A stretch of DNA of 63,933 nucleotides from Allobosea sp. ASV33 (lineage in GTDB: Bacteria; Pseudomonadota; Alphaproteobacteria; Rhizobiales; Beijerinckiaceae), in the NCBI RefSeq assembly GCF_016428755.1, contig NZ_JAELTI010000019.1, positions 1 through 63,933 of the forward strand. Reading direction: 5' to 3'. Every line of letters begins with the position of its first letter. Position 1 is the stretch's first letter. Positions 52,361 to 62,700 of the stretch are shown piece after piece. The position numbers were made by a program, and so were the translations under genes. Under the pieces are notes generated by a model that was not told where the DNA came from, made no database searches, and was given only the letters and a program-made list of their open reading frames with translations.

Positions 52361-52463
52361 GAAACATCCTGACTATGGCTTGGGAATTGACCTATTCCTT
52401 CGCCATGATGAGGACAAGCGGAGCTGCTCATACATCGCCGCAGAACCGCCGAGGACGAAAAGC

Positions 52464-53381
52464 ATGCTTGAATTGGAGGGGTTTAAAGCTCGCCGCCTGG
52501 TCGCAGCCGCGTTCGCCATGGCCGTCTTGCTCGCGCCCAGCCTCGCCGGCGCCCAGACTGCCGATCCCGGCCCCGGCGCCGATGCTCCGGCTCCCGCGCC
52601 CCTGCAGGGCCAGCCGGTCGCGCCGAACGGGTTGGCGCGCCTGTCCGTCTCCGCCCAGTTCGCCGCCGACCGCAAGCCGATCCGCTCCGGCTTGAACTGG
52701 CGCGTGCTCAGCGAAACCGCAGACGGCAGCTCTCCCAAGATAGTCGCGCGCTCCTCCGAACCCGAACCGGCCTTCTCGCTTCCTCCGGGCAACTACATCG
52801 TCCATGCCGGCTACGGCTTCGCCAGCGGCACCAAGCGCGTCAGCCTCGGCCAGCAGGGCCTGCGCGACCAGGTCCAGATCAGCGCCGGCGCGCTCTCGCT
52901 GGCAGGCTCTATCGGCGACGCACCGATTCCAGCGCCCCTGCTCTCCTTCTCGGTCTTCGTGCCGCTGCAGGGCAATTCCGAAGGTCGCTTGATCACCAGC
53001 GGCGCCAAGGCGGGCGAGGTCATTCGCTTGCCGGAGGGCACTTATCACGTCGTCTCGACCTATGGCGATTCCAACGCGATCCAGCGCGCCGACGTGAAGG
53101 TCGAGACCGGCAAGGTCACGGACGCGACGCTGCATCACCGCGCTGCCAAGGTCACGCTGAAGCTCGTCGCCAATGCCGGCGGCGAAGCCTTCGCCGGCAC
53201 CGCCTTCAGCGTGCTGACGCCGGGCGGCGACGTCATCCGCGAGGCGATCGGCGCCTTCCCGCAGGTCATCCTGGCGGAAGGCGACTACGTCCTGATCGCC
53301 CGGCAGGAGGGTCAGGTCTACTCGCGCGATTTCAAGGTCGAGTCGGGCAGCGACCGCGATATCGAGGTTTTGGCGAAGTAG
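52464..53381 (+). CDS. Secreted/periplasmic hypothetical protein
   Basis: 305 residues from ATG 52464. Signal peptide (LVAAAFAMAVLLAPSLAGAQ). The mature part holds repeating beta-sandwich-like units (PLQGNSEGRLITSGAKAGEV, LPEGTYHVVSTYGDSN). Function unknown. Confidence 0.6.
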   Translation: MLELEGFKARRLVAAAFAMAVLLAPSLAGAQTADPGPGADAPAPAPLQGQPVAPNGLARLSVSAQFAADRKPIRSGLNWRVLSETADGSSPKIVARSSEPEPAFSLPPGNYIVHAGYGFASGTKRVSLGQQGLRDQVQISAGALSLAGSIGDAPIPAPLLSFSVFVPLQGNSEGRLITSGAKAGEVIRLPEGTYHVVSTYGDSNAIQRADVKVETGKVTDATLHHRAAKVTLKLVANAGGEAFAGTAFSVLTPGGDVIREAIGAFPQVILAEGDYVLIARQEGQVYSRDFKVESGSDRDIEVLAK

Positions 53382-53388
53382 GCCCCAT

Positions 53389-53483
53389 CGTCATGCCCGG
53401 GCTTGACCCGGGCATCTTTGGAAACCAGCGGTCTCTGGTCCCGAGATTCTCGGGTCTGCGCTTCGCTCCGCTCGAGAATGACG
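53389..53483. repeat. Intergenic palindromic element B
   Basis: Begins CGTCATGCCCGGGCTTGACC and ends CGAGAATGACG. It lies just after the hypothetical gene and before the SGNH hydrolase stop. Confidence 0.7.
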
Positions 53484-53490
53484 CCCAGCC

Positions 53491-54330
53491 TCAGTTCGTC
53501 GGCTTCACGCCCGCCGACGCCTCGATCTTGACCGGCCCAATCCCGGCGACGATGCCGTCGGCGAGGCGCAGCGCCAGGCAGCGATAGCCGGCATCGACGA
53601 GATGCAAGCCGTCCATCCCGACGAGTTCCTCCGGCGTGAACTGGCGTGAGTTCGACCAGCCCTTCATCATCGCATAGCGCGGGAACAGCGAGATGCCCTG
53701 GTCCTGCGCCGTCTTGACCAGAACAGCGCGATAATCGTCGTAATGCGGATAGCGCCCCTCGCGCGGCAGCCAGGGCAGGTCCATCAGGATCATCTCGATC
53801 CCGGCGGCGCGGGCCTTGCCCACGCCCTTGCGCAGGATCTTGGCGAGCTTGTCTTCGCCGATATCGCGGACGGCATCGTTGATGACGGTCTGCCAGATCA
53901 CGATCGCCGGCTTCTCGTCGATGACGTCGGCCTGCATGCGCAGCAGCATGTCATAGGCCGACTGTCCGCCGACGCCCTTGTTGAGAACCTTGACCTCCGC
54001 CCCCGGCAGGCGCCGGCTGAGTTCTGCCTGCAGCACGGCCGGGTAGCTCTTGTCCTCGGCGCTCGCGCCGGAGCCGGCCGTTGCCGAGGAGCCGAGCGCC
54101 ACCACGGTCAGGCGTCCGGTCTCCTGAAGCGCTTTGCGCGCCGCCGGCAGATTGGGCTGGAAGGCCGTTTTTACGGCTTCCGCGCGGCAGCGGACATCGG
54201 GCGGCGGCGGCATCGGGGCCGCGCGCGATCCGGAATTCAGCGCGAGGAGAAGGAAGGCCGCGGTAGCTGTGCGCCACGGGCCGGGGCAGACTCGGCGCTT
54301 GCGCCGCGTTTCGTGATCGAACGGTACCAC
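53491..54330 (-). CDS. SGNH/GDSL-type hydrolase, secreted
   Basis: 279 residues if started at GTG 54330, which has AGGGA upstream and a signal peptide (ATAAFLLLALNSGSRAAP). Motifs VVALGSSATAGSG (Ser block), NKGVGGQSAYD and DGLHLVDAGYR (Asp-His). Esterase or deacetylase. It overlaps the OpgC gene by 94 bp; other starts are possible. Confidence 0.7.
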   Translation of the reverse strand: MVPFDHETRRKRRVCPGPWRTATAAFLLLALNSGSRAAPMPPPPDVRCRAEAVKTAFQPNLPAARKALQETGRLTVVALGSSATAGSGASAEDKSYPAVLQAELSRRLPGAEVKVLNKGVGGQSAYDMLLRMQADVIDEKPAIVIWQTVINDAVRDIGEDKLAKILRKGVGKARAAGIEMILMDLPWLPREGRYPHYDDYRAVLVKTAQDQGISLFPRYAMMKGWSNSRQFTPEELVGMDGLHLVDAGYRCLALRLADGIVAGIGPVKIEASAGVKPTN

Positions 54331-55463
54331 GACAGGAAAATCCCTAACCCTGCCAGAATTGTAACGCCAGCCGTGCATATCAGCAACTGAACGCCCAGAT
54401 CGAAGGAAGTTTCCGCCAGCACGATCTGTCCGCTGATCGAGAGCACGATTCCGGCGCAGAACACGTGGAGCGAATTCTGTCCGGCGCTGGCAAGGATACG
54501 ACCCGGCAAGGCCTTGGCCAGCGCGGTTCCAGACGGCAGCCAGCGGATCGCAAGCCAGGCCAACGCGCCGATATGCAGGAGGCGCGTCCAGGCAAGGTTG
54601 GTCTTGTCCGAGCCGAGCTGCACGGAATCGAACCAGTCGTTCAGCGCCGCGATGCCGGTCGGATTGCCGCTGGAGACCTTGACCACCCAGGCGAAGACGA
54701 TGAAGGCAACCGCCGCAAGATCGAGCCAGACTAGGCGCGGCGCACGGATGCCGAGCTGCGCCGCCCGGCCGATGACGATGCCGAGGGTGAAGACGACCTG
54801 CCAGGCGAAGGGATTGAAGAACCACACGCCCGCGCTGCCATTGGGCAGGTTGAGCTCGAAAGCGAGCGCCGCCTGCCAGATCGCCAGCGAGCAACCGAGC
54901 GTCAGCAGCGGGCTCAGGCGCGCCGCATAGTAGATCGCCGGGAACAGCGCCAGCAGCACGATATAGAGCGGCAGGATGTCGAGATAGGACGGCTGGTACG
55001 TCAGGGTCAGCGCGCCGATCAATGCTTCCACGGTGTCGCGGAAGAAGGGCTGGATGTTGATCGCCTCGATATAGAGCGGATTCTGCGTCCGCGTCACCGC
55101 CGTGGCGACGACGCCGCAGACGATGATGAAGACCGCGAGATGGGCGATGTACAGGGTCCAGAGACGCCCGCCCAGCTTCAGCGCCGCAACCGGAAAACCG
55201 CGCTGCTCGATAAGACCGCCATAAGCGAGCGTCGCCGAGACGCCGGCCAGCAGCACGAAGATATCGGCCGCGTCCGAGAAGCCGTAATTATGCGGCATAT
55301 AGGCCGAAACCACGTTCCCCGGCATGTGATTGATGAAGATGATCAGCAGGGCGAGGCCGCGGATGACGTCGATCCGCGCATCCCGTCCCGGCGCGGCCAG
55401 CACTGCGTCCACGGCCGGCCGGCCGAGGAGCAGAAAGCGCCTGAAGGAGGAATGGGAGGACAT
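54237..55463 (-). CDS. OpgC-domain membrane protein
   Basis: 408 residues, many TM helices. RDARIDVIRGLALLIIFINHMPG, FSDAADIFVLLAGVSATLAYG match OpgC, the periplasmic-glucan succinyltransferase family. With the SGNH hydrolase it may modify glucans or polysaccharide. Confidence 0.75.
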   Translation of the reverse strand: MSSHSSFRRFLLLGRPAVDAVLAAPGRDARIDVIRGLALLIIFINHMPGNVVSAYMPHNYGFSDAADIFVLLAGVSATLAYGGLIEQRGFPVAALKLGGRLWTLYIAHLAVFIIVCGVVATAVTRTQNPLYIEAINIQPFFRDTVEALIGALTLTYQPSYLDILPLYIVLLALFPAIYYAARLSPLLTLGCSLAIWQAALAFELNLPNGSAGVWFFNPFAWQVVFTLGIVIGRAAQLGIRAPRLVWLDLAAVAFIVFAWVVKVSSGNPTGIAALNDWFDSVQLGSDKTNLAWTRLLHIGALAWLAIRWLPSGTALAKALPGRILASAGQNSLHVFCAGIVLSISGQIVLAETSFDLGVQLLICTAGVTILAGLGIFLSWYRSITKRGASAESAPARGAQLPRPSFSSR

Positions 55464-55740
55464 AGGAACGGCAGTCCTTCAGCAGACCAGGGTCAGGATC
55501 GCAACGCCGGCAGCCGATACGGGTTCCCGGCGAGCAGCTCTCAAGATGAACGGAGGTTGTCGATCCCGTTCATCTGCCGTTCATATAACTCCCGGGGATT
55601 CGCGTCACGCGGCGCGTTGTCACAAGCGCGTGTGGCGGATCATGAGCGGCTTTGCGGCAGGGGTGAGACGAAGCGGCGCCGACACGGCAATGTGATGCCG
55701 AGCGTCTCGTCGGAAGCTGACGTTCAAGGAAAATAAGCGG
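55464..55740. other. 277-bp intergenic stretch between OpgC gene and element D
   Basis: No gene or clear regulatory motif seen; coding frames here are short and antisense-like. Confidence 0.4.
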
Positions 55741-55835
55741 GTCATCCCGGGCTTGACCCGGAATCCATGCCGGAGCGCTTCCGATGAAGGTTCAGGCATG
55801 GATCCCGGATCTCCGCTTCGCTGCGTCCGGGACGA
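55741..55835. repeat. Intergenic palindromic element D
   Basis: GTCATCCCGGGCTTGACCCG at the start and GCGTCCGGGACGAC at the end, with GATCCCGGAT inside. A related but divergent member of the family. Confidence 0.6.
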
Positions 55836-55885
55836 CTCGCGCTTTCAAGAGATCGTATCGAGGCAGCGCGAACGAGCGGTACGCT

Positions 55886-56503
55886 TTAGTACGGCGGCTC
55901 GGCATAGACTGGCTTGCCGTCGATCAGCAGGCGCTTGATCGCGGCCTCTCCCGAGGACGAAACGGCGGCTACCACCTCGATCCGGGCCTTGTCCGTCATC
56001 TCGATCGCCCGGCCCTCGCCTTGCGGCACGAAATAGCTTTCGAGCCCATAGGCGACGCGCAGGCGATTGCGCCGGCCGCTGCAATCGAAGGCCCCGTCCG
56101 CATTGGTGGCGCAAGTCGAGGTCGAGGTCACCCGGCCGGCGATCACGACCACGCCATCGCCGACCTTTGGCCAATCGCGCGTGACGCCCATCGCTTTTGC
56201 GAATCCCTGCTCGTCCCGGCCGAGAGTGACATAGACCCGCTCGCCACGCTCGAAATCCGTCTTGCCGGCGGCGTCGGTTTCCACCGTGCTGATCGGGTAG
56301 GCCAAGATCACGTAATCGCCGCGGAAGAGATCGCGCGGATCGATCGGAACCGTCTTCAGGCGGATTTCGGTGCCGCCTCTGAGGATGCGCGCCCGTTGCT
56401 CGACGAGCGCGAGCAGGACGAGCATCAGCAAAAGCGCTGTTGCCAGCGCTCGCCAGACCAGCGGGACCTTGGCGACGAGGCTATCGGCCGAAAGCGCGCG
56501 CAT
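55886..56503 (-). CDS. GDYXXLXY domain protein
   Basis: 205 residues. Membrane anchor near the N-terminus (ALATALLLMLVLLALVEQ), then the family motif FRGDYVILAYPIS. Partner genes usually encode DUF2157 proteins, as here. Start shares bases with the upstream stop (56503). Confidence 0.8.
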   Translation of the reverse strand: MRALSADSLVAKVPLVWRALATALLLMLVLLALVEQRARILRGGTEIRLKTVPIDPRDLFRGDYVILAYPISTVETDAAGKTDFERGERVYVTLGRDEQGFAKAMGVTRDWPKVGDGVVVIAGRVTSTSTCATNADGAFDCSGRRNRLRVAYGLESYFVPQGEGRAIEMTDKARIEVVAAVSSSGEAAIKRLLIDGKPVYAEPPY

Positions 56504-57792
56504 CAGGCGGCTTCCTTCTCAGGCGGGTTGAGGCGGGCGAAGAGGCGGCGCGCTCCGGAGGCGATGGCCAGCAGCGCAGCGCCCGCGACAAGGAAGAACA
56601 GCGACTGGTCGAGCAGCGTGCCGATCGTCTGCCAGAGCAGGATCAGGATCGCGACGCCGAACAGGACCGAGCCCGCCAGCACCAACCGCCGGATGCCGCC
56701 GGCGGCTCCCGCGACGACCAGCGCCGTCGCGGCCAAAAGCACCAGGCTCGCGACGATGATCTTGCCGGCCATGGCGGTGACGATGCCGGTCCAGAAGACG
56801 GCAGGCACCAGCAATGCGAAGGCAAGCCCCGCCGCCAACGGCCAGGCAAAACGCCGCTCGCGAGCAAGCCCTGCCAAGCATATGACGACGGGAATAGCGA
56901 CGGCATAGGCCAGGACGACGAAGCGGAAGGCATGGCCGGCTCGCGCCTCGTCGCGGTCGAGGATGCGGATCAATTCCGTGTTCAGCACCAGCACCAGCCC
57001 GAGCAAGCCCCAGGGCAGGCAGGCAGTCAGCACGGAAGGCAGGCCCCGGTCGAGCGCCAGCGCGCCCAGCGCCACATAGAACACGGCGAGCGCCAGCCCA
57101 TAGGCCAGCAACCCGTAATCGAAGCGGTCGAACAGGCCATAGCCCGGCGCCATCGCGAGCCAGGCAGCGGCTGCGAGCACAACGAGGTGATGGACCAGCC
57201 GGTTGTCGCGCGACAGCGAGAGCCACAGAGCCGGCAGGTAGAGGATGAAGAAGCCGAGATGGGCGCCGCTGCGCGCCTCCTCCCAGCGCCCGCCGCTCCA
57301 GGCGCAGATCGCGATCAGCGCGATCGCCAGCGCGCCGTTCGAGCGCATCAGGAAGGCGGCGATCAAGCCGCCGAGCGCGACCAGCAGAGCCCCGCCCGGC
57401 CAGTCGGCGGGAAGATGATACATCTGGCCAACCAGCGCGAGCCCCGCCCCGAAGATCAGCACGCCACAGGTCACGGCCGCGTCGGCACCGCGCGGCGAGC
57501 CCTGTCGCTCCAGCCGGAAGGCATAGGCGATGCAGATGGCGATCGTCGCGAGGATCATGCCGAGCTTGACGAGGCGCGGGATATCCTCCCACCCGGCCGC
57601 GACGAAGGCCGCGACGCTCGCCGCGATCAGCAGGCCGCCGAGCAGGCCAAGCAGCGCCGGGAGGCGGACGCCGCCCTGCTCGCGCGCGACCGAGCGCCTG
57701 ATGGCCGTCGCATTCTCGGCGCTGAGCCAGCCCTCGGCGACCCAGCGGGGAAGATCGGCTTCGAGCCGCTTGCGATAGGAACCGGTCAGCAT
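56503..57792 (-). CDS. DUF2157 multi-pass membrane protein
   Basis: 429 residues from ATG 57792 (MLTGSYRKRLEADLPRWVAEGW). The N-terminal soluble part is followed by about ten to twelve TM helices. The DUF2157/GDYXXLXY pair is common, function unknown. Confidence 0.75.
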   Translation of the reverse strand: MLTGSYRKRLEADLPRWVAEGWLSAENATAIRRSVAREQGGVRLPALLGLLGGLLIAASVAAFVAAGWEDIPRLVKLGMILATIAICIAYAFRLERQGSPRGADAAVTCGVLIFGAGLALVGQMYHLPADWPGGALLVALGGLIAAFLMRSNGALAIALIAICAWSGGRWEEARSGAHLGFFILYLPALWLSLSRDNRLVHHLVVLAAAAWLAMAPGYGLFDRFDYGLLAYGLALAVFYVALGALALDRGLPSVLTACLPWGLLGLVLVLNTELIRILDRDEARAGHAFRFVVLAYAVAIPVVICLAGLARERRFAWPLAAGLAFALLVPAVFWTGIVTAMAGKIIVASLVLLAATALVVAGAAGGIRRLVLAGSVLFGVAILILLWQTIGTLLDQSLFFLVAGAALLAIASGARRLFARLNPPEKEAA

Positions 57793-57848
57793 CGCCGGCA
57801 ATCTGGCATGGCGGAGGGAGGATTCGCTAGGGGAACGCAAACAGCGTT

Positions 57849-57977
57849 GTCATTCCGGGGCTTCGCGCAGCGAAGAACCCGGAACCCACGACTGGGTGAA
57901 ACATCCAACGCTCTGTTACGAGCGGCTCGCCCGGTCGTGGGTTCCGGGCTCGCGCCTTTGGCGCGCCCCGGAATGAC
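57849..57977. repeat. Intergenic palindromic element F
   Basis: GTCATTCCGGGGCTTCGCGC at the start, GCGCGCCCCGGAATGAC at the end: long inverted ends with a partly paired middle (CCCACGACTGGG and the CGTGGGTT copy). Confidence 0.75.
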
Positions 57978-57994
57978 GATTGTTGCGGACTAGA

Positions 57995-59992
57995 TCAGCC
58001 CGCCTTCACGGCCTTGCGGCGCGCGAGATCAGGCGCCAGTGCCTCCTCGCCCAGCGCCGCAAGCGCCTCGGCCAGCGTCATCACCGTCTGCGCATGGCTG
58101 CCGAGGCGGCGGACCGTCACGGTCTTCTCCTCGGCCTCGCGCTTGCCGACGGCCAGGATGACAGGCACCTTCGCCAGCGAGTGCTCGCGCACCTTGTACG
58201 AGATCTTCTCGTTGCGCAGATCGGCTCGCGCACGCAGGCCGGCACCCATCAGGGCCATCGTCACCTCCTCGGCATAGGCGTCCGCCTCCGAGGTGATCGG
58301 GCAGACCACGATCTGCTCGGGCGCCAGCCAGAGCGGGAAATGCCCGGCATGGTGCTCGATCAGGATGCCGGTGAAGCGCTCCAGCGAGCCGCAGATGGCA
58401 CGGTGGACCATGACCGGCTGCTTCTTCTCGCCATCGGCGCCGATATAGAAGGCGCCGAACCGCTCCGGCAGGTTGAAGTCGACCTGCGTCGTGCCGCATT
58501 GCCAGTCGCGGCCGATGGCGTCGCGCAGGACATACTCGAATTTCGGCCCGTAGAAGGCGCCCTCGCCCGGATTGATCTCGGTCTTGATCCGGTTGCCGGA
58601 CTGGGCCGCGATCTTCTCCAGCACACTGGTCATGACCTGCTCGGCATGGTCCCAGACCGCATCGGAGCCGACGCGCTTCTCGGGCCGTGTCGATAGCTTG
58701 ATGACGAGGTCGTCGGTGAAGCCGAAATCCTCGTAGACCGACAGGATGAGATCGTTGATCTTGAGGCACTCGGCCGCAAGCTGCTCCTCCGTGCAGAAGA
58801 TATGCGCGTCGTCCTGCGTGAAACCGCGCACGCGCATCAGCCCGTGCAGCGCGCCCGAGGGCTCGTAGCGATGGACATTGCCGAATTCGGCGAGCCGGAT
58901 CGGCAGATCGCGATAGCTCTTCAGCCCATGCTTGAAGATCTGGACATGGCCCGGGCAGTTCATGGGTTTAAGCGCGAAGACGCGGTGGTCGCGCTCGGCA
59001 TCGGCGGGATTCTCGAACGCCGCGGCCGACTTCACCGCGAACATGTTGTCCTGGTACCAGCCCCAGTGGCCCGAGGTCTCCCAGAGCGACTTGTCGAGGA
59101 TCTGCGGCGCGTTCACCTCCTCATAGTCGGCAGCGAGGCGCCGGCGCATATAGGCGATGATCTCCTGGAACAGCCGCCAGCCCTTGGAGTGCCAGAACAC
59201 GACGCCCGGCCCCTCCTCCTGGAAGTGGAACAGGTCCATCTCCCGGCCGAGCTTGCGGTGGTCGCGCTTCTCCGCCTCCTCGATCTGCTTGAGATAGGCG
59301 TCGAGCTCTTCCTGCTTGGCGAAGGCGGTGCCGTAGATGCGGGTCAGCATCGCGTTGTTCGAGTCGCCGCGCCAATAAGCGCCCGCCGTCTTCATCAGCT
59401 TGAAGGCGTTGCCGACCTTGCCGACCGAGGTCATGTGCGGGCCGCGGCAGAGATCGATCCAGTCGCCCTGCGCATACATCTTCAGCGTCTGGTCGGCGGG
59501 GATCGCATCGACCAGCTCGACCTTGTAGGCCTCGCCTTTGGCGGCGAAGAAATCCTTGGCCTTGTCGCGGCTCCAGACTTCCTTGGTGAAGGGTTTGTCG
59601 CGCGCGATGATCTCGCGCATCTTCTTCTCGATCGCCGGGAAGTCCTCCGGCGTGAAGGGCTCGTTGCGGGCGAAATCGTAGAAGAACCCGTTCTCGATCA
59701 CCGGGCCGATCGTGACCTGCGTGCCCGGAAACAGTTCCTGCACGGCCTCGGCGAGGACGTGGGCGGTGTCGTGCCGGATCAGTTCCAGAGCGCGCGGGTC
59801 TTCGCGGTTAAGGAGCTCGATCTTGGCATCCGCTGTGATCGGGTCGGCGAGGTCGACGACGGTGCCGTCGAGCGCCATCGCGACCGTGCGCTTCAGCAGA
59901 GAGGGGGAAATGCCCTTGGCGATCTCGACTCCGGCAATGCCGGAGGGGAACTCGCGCTTGGCGCCATCGGGAAATGTCAGGGAGATCGTCAT
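57995..59992 (-). CDS. thrS: Threonyl-tRNA synthetase
   Basis: 665 residues. TGS domain at the N-terminus; second domain with [17 protein letters not shown]; catalytic class II core ([33 protein letters not shown]) and an anticodon-binding C-terminus. Charges tRNA-Thr. ATG 59992. Confidence 0.95.
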   Translation of the reverse strand: MTISLTFPDGAKREFPSGIAGVEIAKGISPSLLKRTVAMALDGTVVDLADPITADAKIELLNREDPRALELIRHDTAHVLAEAVQELFPGTQVTIGPVIENGFFYDFARNEPFTPEDFPAIEKKMREIIARDKPFTKEVWSRDKAKDFFAAKGEAYKVELVDAIPADQTLKMYAQGDWIDLCRGPHMTSVGKVGNAFKLMKTAGAYWRGDSNNAMLTRIYGTAFAKQEELDAYLKQIEEAEKRDHRKLGREMDLFHFQEEGPGVVFWHSKGWRLFQEIIAYMRRRLAADYEEVNAPQILDKSLWETSGHWGWYQDNMFAVKSAAAFENPADAERDHRVFALKPMNCPGHVQIFKHGLKSYRDLPIRLAEFGNVHRYEPSGALHGLMRVRGFTQDDAHIFCTEEQLAAECLKINDLILSVYEDFGFTDDLVIKLSTRPEKRVGSDAVWDHAEQVMTSVLEKIAAQSGNRIKTEINPGEGAFYGPKFEYVLRDAIGRDWQCGTTQVDFNLPERFGAFYIGADGEKKQPVMVHRAICGSLERFTGILIEHHAGHFPLWLAPEQIVVCPITSEADAYAEEVTMALMGAGLRARADLRNEKISYKVREHSLAKVPVILAVGKREAEEKTVTVRRLGSHAQTVMTLAEALAALGEEALAPDLARRKAVKAG

Positions 59993-60057
59993 CGATCGTG
60001 CTCCTGCTCACTCGGGGATACGGACCCCGTAAGTCAGACCGGCTGCGAATGTGAGGG

Positions 60058-60471
60058 TTACGTCCCGTCGCCCGCAGTCGGTTCGGCGTCGGAATCGAAA
60101 GCCGCCGGCACGTTTGTCCCGCGCCAGCGGCCATAGGACCATGGCCTATACCACCTCGCCGCGGGCGGCAATGCCTCGCAGACGATGTCGACGCCGCTCG
60201 TGCCCCATGGATTGCAGCGGCAGATACGGGCGAAGCCGACCCAGCCGCCGCGCCACAGCCCGTAGCGCAGGATCGCCTCGTCGGTATAGGCCGAGCAGCT
60301 CGGCCAATGCCGGCAATGCCGCCCGACCAGCATCGACAGGCTCAGTTGATAACCGCGGATTGCGAAATGTGCGGCCTTGCGCGGGAAAAGCGCGACGCTT
60401 CGCAACAGCGAAAATCTTTGCTTAACAAAGAGACGCTGGAATAGATCGTCTGCTTCGTTTCGTTCAGCCAC
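60058..60471 (-). CDS. yidD: YidD-family membrane insertion factor
   Basis: 137 residues. YQLSLSMLVGRHCRHWPSCSAYTDEAILRYG and RICRCNPWGTSGVDIV are diagnostic. Helps YidC-type insertion. A C-terminal extension of about 35 residues is longer than in many homologues. Confidence 0.85.
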   Translation of the reverse strand: MAERNEADDLFQRLFVKQRFSLLRSVALFPRKAAHFAIRGYQLSLSMLVGRHCRHWPSCSAYTDEAILRYGLWRGGWVGFARICRCNPWGTSGVDIVCEALPPAARWYRPWSYGRWRGTNVPAAFDSDAEPTAGDGT

Positions 60472-60488
60472 AATCAGAACCGCTTCCC

Positions 60489-61253
60489 TTGCTCGATACC
60501 GGACACATGATGCGCGCCGCTCGCTTTCGCCAAGCCCTCATTCGCCAGGCCCTTCTCGGTGCCGGGCTCGCGCTCGGTCTCGGCCTCGCCACGCCGGCAT
60601 CCGCCCAGCAGCGGCCTTACCTGCTCTGGCTCGACGGCGCCAAGCTCGACATCGCCCATATCATCGGCCTGCCGCCCGCGCAGAACAGCCCCGAGGCCAA
60701 GGCCGAGTTCGAACAGGTGCAGCAGATCACGCTCAACCGGACGCCCGAGCGCGAGAAGCTGGCGATCGCCGACCAGCGCCAGGGTCTCGTGAACTTTCTC
60801 AACGGCATGGACACGCGCTATGTCGACGGCACCCATCGCGAGGTGCGGCTGCTCTTCCGCGAGGCGCAGGTCGAGCTCGGTATCCTCCTGAAGAGCGTCC
60901 ACCGCCTGACCAGCCGCCAGCGCCCGTTCCAGCTCTGGGCGAAGGTCCGCGTCAAGCCCTGCCCCGGCGCCCGTCCGGAAGGCACTTCCTTCCCGTCCGC
61001 CCATGCGGCAACGGCGGCGCTCTATGCGGAACTGCTGAAGGCGGCCGTTCCCGAGATGAGCGACAAGCTCGAAGAGCGCGTGAAGAGCTATGACGAGAGC
61101 CGCCTCGTCTGCGGCTTCCACTTCCCGAGCGACATCGCCGCAGGCGACAAGGTCGGGCGCGCCGTCGCCAAGGCCCTGCTGGCCGAACGCGCCTTCAAGT
61201 CCCGCTTCGACGAGACGATTCCCGAGATCAAGGTCGCCTTCGGCGCGAAGTGA
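60489..61253 (+). CDS. PAP2-type acid phosphatase, secreted
   Basis: 254 residues. Signal peptide LGAGLALGLGLATPASAQQ. Motif sequence: SVHRLTSRQRPF, then SFPSAHAATAALYAEL and CGFHFPSDI (Arg and His). Periplasmic phosphatase related to class A acid phosphatases. ATG 60489 or an internal Met. Confidence 0.75.
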   Translation: MLDTGHMMRAARFRQALIRQALLGAGLALGLGLATPASAQQRPYLLWLDGAKLDIAHIIGLPPAQNSPEAKAEFEQVQQITLNRTPEREKLAIADQRQGLVNFLNGMDTRYVDGTHREVRLLFREAQVELGILLKSVHRLTSRQRPFQLWAKVRVKPCPGARPEGTSFPSAHAATAALYAELLKAAVPEMSDKLEERVKSYDESRLVCGFHFPSDIAAGDKVGRAVAKALLAERAFKSRFDETIPEIKVAFGAK

Positions 61254-61700
61254 TCAGGCGGCGGCCTCGCGCCGCTTCGCCTCGATCTGGTCGATCGCAT
61301 CGACAACCGCGTCGAAGGTCAGCATCGTCGAGGCGTGCCGCGCCTTGAAGTCGCGCACCGGCACGAGCACGCCGAGATCCGCCCATTTGCCCTCGGGCGG
61401 CTCGGCATGGTCCTTCAGGATGGCGCGCGCCTGCTCGCGCACCTCCCGCAATTCCGCCGCCGTCGAGCCGACGACATGGCGCGCCATGATCGAGGACGAA
61501 GCCTGCCCGAGCGCGCAGGCCTTCACCTCGTGGCCGAAGCCGGTGACGACATCGCCCTCCATGGTGACATCGACTGTCACGGTCGAGCCGCATAGTTTCG
61601 AATGCGCGCGCGCCGTGGCATCGGGCGAAGGCAGGCGCTGCAGCAGGGGGATGTTGGCGGCAAGCGAGAGGATGCGCTTGTTGTAGACGTCGTCCAGCAT
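61254..61700 (-). CDS. IscU/SufU-like Fe-S scaffold protein
   Basis: 148 residues from ATG 61700. LCGST (first Cys) and ACALGQASSSI (second Cys) match NifU/IscU; at the third Cys position the sequence reads RHAST, with Ala instead of Cys, and the usual Asp after the first Cys-Gly is Ser. It lies in a divergent pair with folE. Scaffold role less certain because of missing residues. Confidence 0.7.
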   Translation of the reverse strand: MLDDVYNKRILSLAANIPLLQRLPSPDATARAHSKLCGSTVTVDVTMEGDVVTGFGHEVKACALGQASSSIMARHVVGSTAAELREVREQARAILKDHAEPPEGKWADLGVLVPVRDFKARHASTMLTFDAVVDAIDQIEAKRREAAA

Positions 61701-61885
61701 GGTTCGATCTCTCGCCGGTCTGGAATGACCGGCACGCAGATCCAATATAGGGTCGATCGTCGTATGATGGGAGAGCCTGAATGCCTCTCCCGCCGCGAGG
61801 TATCAGACTTGTCGTTCCGGCCTCGGGAGTTGCAGCCTTTGAGGGGCAGCTCGCGAGGCTTCATCGTCCCAACGGGAGGCACCAC

Positions 61886-62530
61886 ATGATCCCTGTGGTT
61901 AAGTCCTTGTCCGTCGAGGGGGCCATCGGCCCCTCCGCCGACAAGTTTCTGGTCCGCACGCCGACGCAGGAAGAGGCGGAAGCCGCTGTCCGCACACTCT
62001 TGCTCTGGGCGGGCGACGACCCGTCGCGCGAGGGCCTCGCCGACACGCCGCGTCGCGTCGCGAAGGCCTACAAGGAATTCTACAAGGGCTATGCCGAGGA
62101 TCCGCACCATATCCTCGACCGTGTCTTCGAGGAGGTCGAGGGCTATCGCGATATGGTCCTCGTCCGCGACATCCCGTTCTATTCGCATTGCGAGCACCAC
62201 ATGGTGCCCTTCGTCGGCAAGGCGCATATCGGCTACTACCCGTCGAAGGGCGTTGTCGGCCTGTCGAAGCTCGCCCGCATCGTCGATGTCTATGCCCGCC
62301 GCCTGCAGACGCAGGAGACCATGACGGCCCAGATCGCCGACGTGATCGAAGAGGTCTTGGAACCCCGCGGCATCGCCATCCTCGTCGAGGCCGAGCATAT
62401 GTGCATGTCGATGCGCGGCGTGCAGAAGCAGGGCTCCTCGACGATGACGACGCAATATCGCGGCGTCTTCCGGGACGATCCGGCCGAGCAGGTCCGCTTC
62501 TTCACGATGGTGAAGTCGCCGGGGCTGTAA
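61886..62530 (+). CDS. folE: GTP cyclohydrolase I
   Basis: 214 residues. [25 protein letters not shown] holds the zinc Cys/His, then [41 protein letters not shown]. Makes dihydroneopterin triphosphate for folate. ATG 61886, GGGAGG upstream. Confidence 0.95.
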   Translation: MIPVVKSLSVEGAIGPSADKFLVRTPTQEEAEAAVRTLLLWAGDDPSREGLADTPRRVAKAYKEFYKGYAEDPHHILDRVFEEVEGYRDMVLVRDIPFYSHCEHHMVPFVGKAHIGYYPSKGVVGLSKLARIVDVYARRLQTQETMTAQIADVIEEVLEPRGIAILVEAEHMCMSMRGVQKQGSSTMTTQYRGVFRDDPAEQVRFFTMVKSPGL

Positions 62531-62560
62531 CTCCTCCGGCCGACCGCATCCCATCAATGC

Positions 62561-62659
62561 CGTCATGCTCGGGCTTGACCCGAGCATCTCAGGACGAGAA
62601 AGCAACCTTTTCCGGCTAGAGATTCTCGGGTCTGCGCTTCGCTTCGCCCGAGAATGACG
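62561..62659. repeat. Intergenic palindromic element C
   Basis: Begins CGTCATGCTCGGGCTTGACC and ends CGCCCGAGAATGACG. Between folE and hisI. Confidence 0.75.
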
Positions 62660-62700
62660 GCAGGGTCGCGCTGCAGAACGATCTCCCCGACGGAGCCTCC

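Noticed and set aside
56440..57993. 517-codon plus-strand ORF
   Set aside because: Antisense to the DUF2157 membrane protein, low-complexity Arg/Gln/Ala composition.
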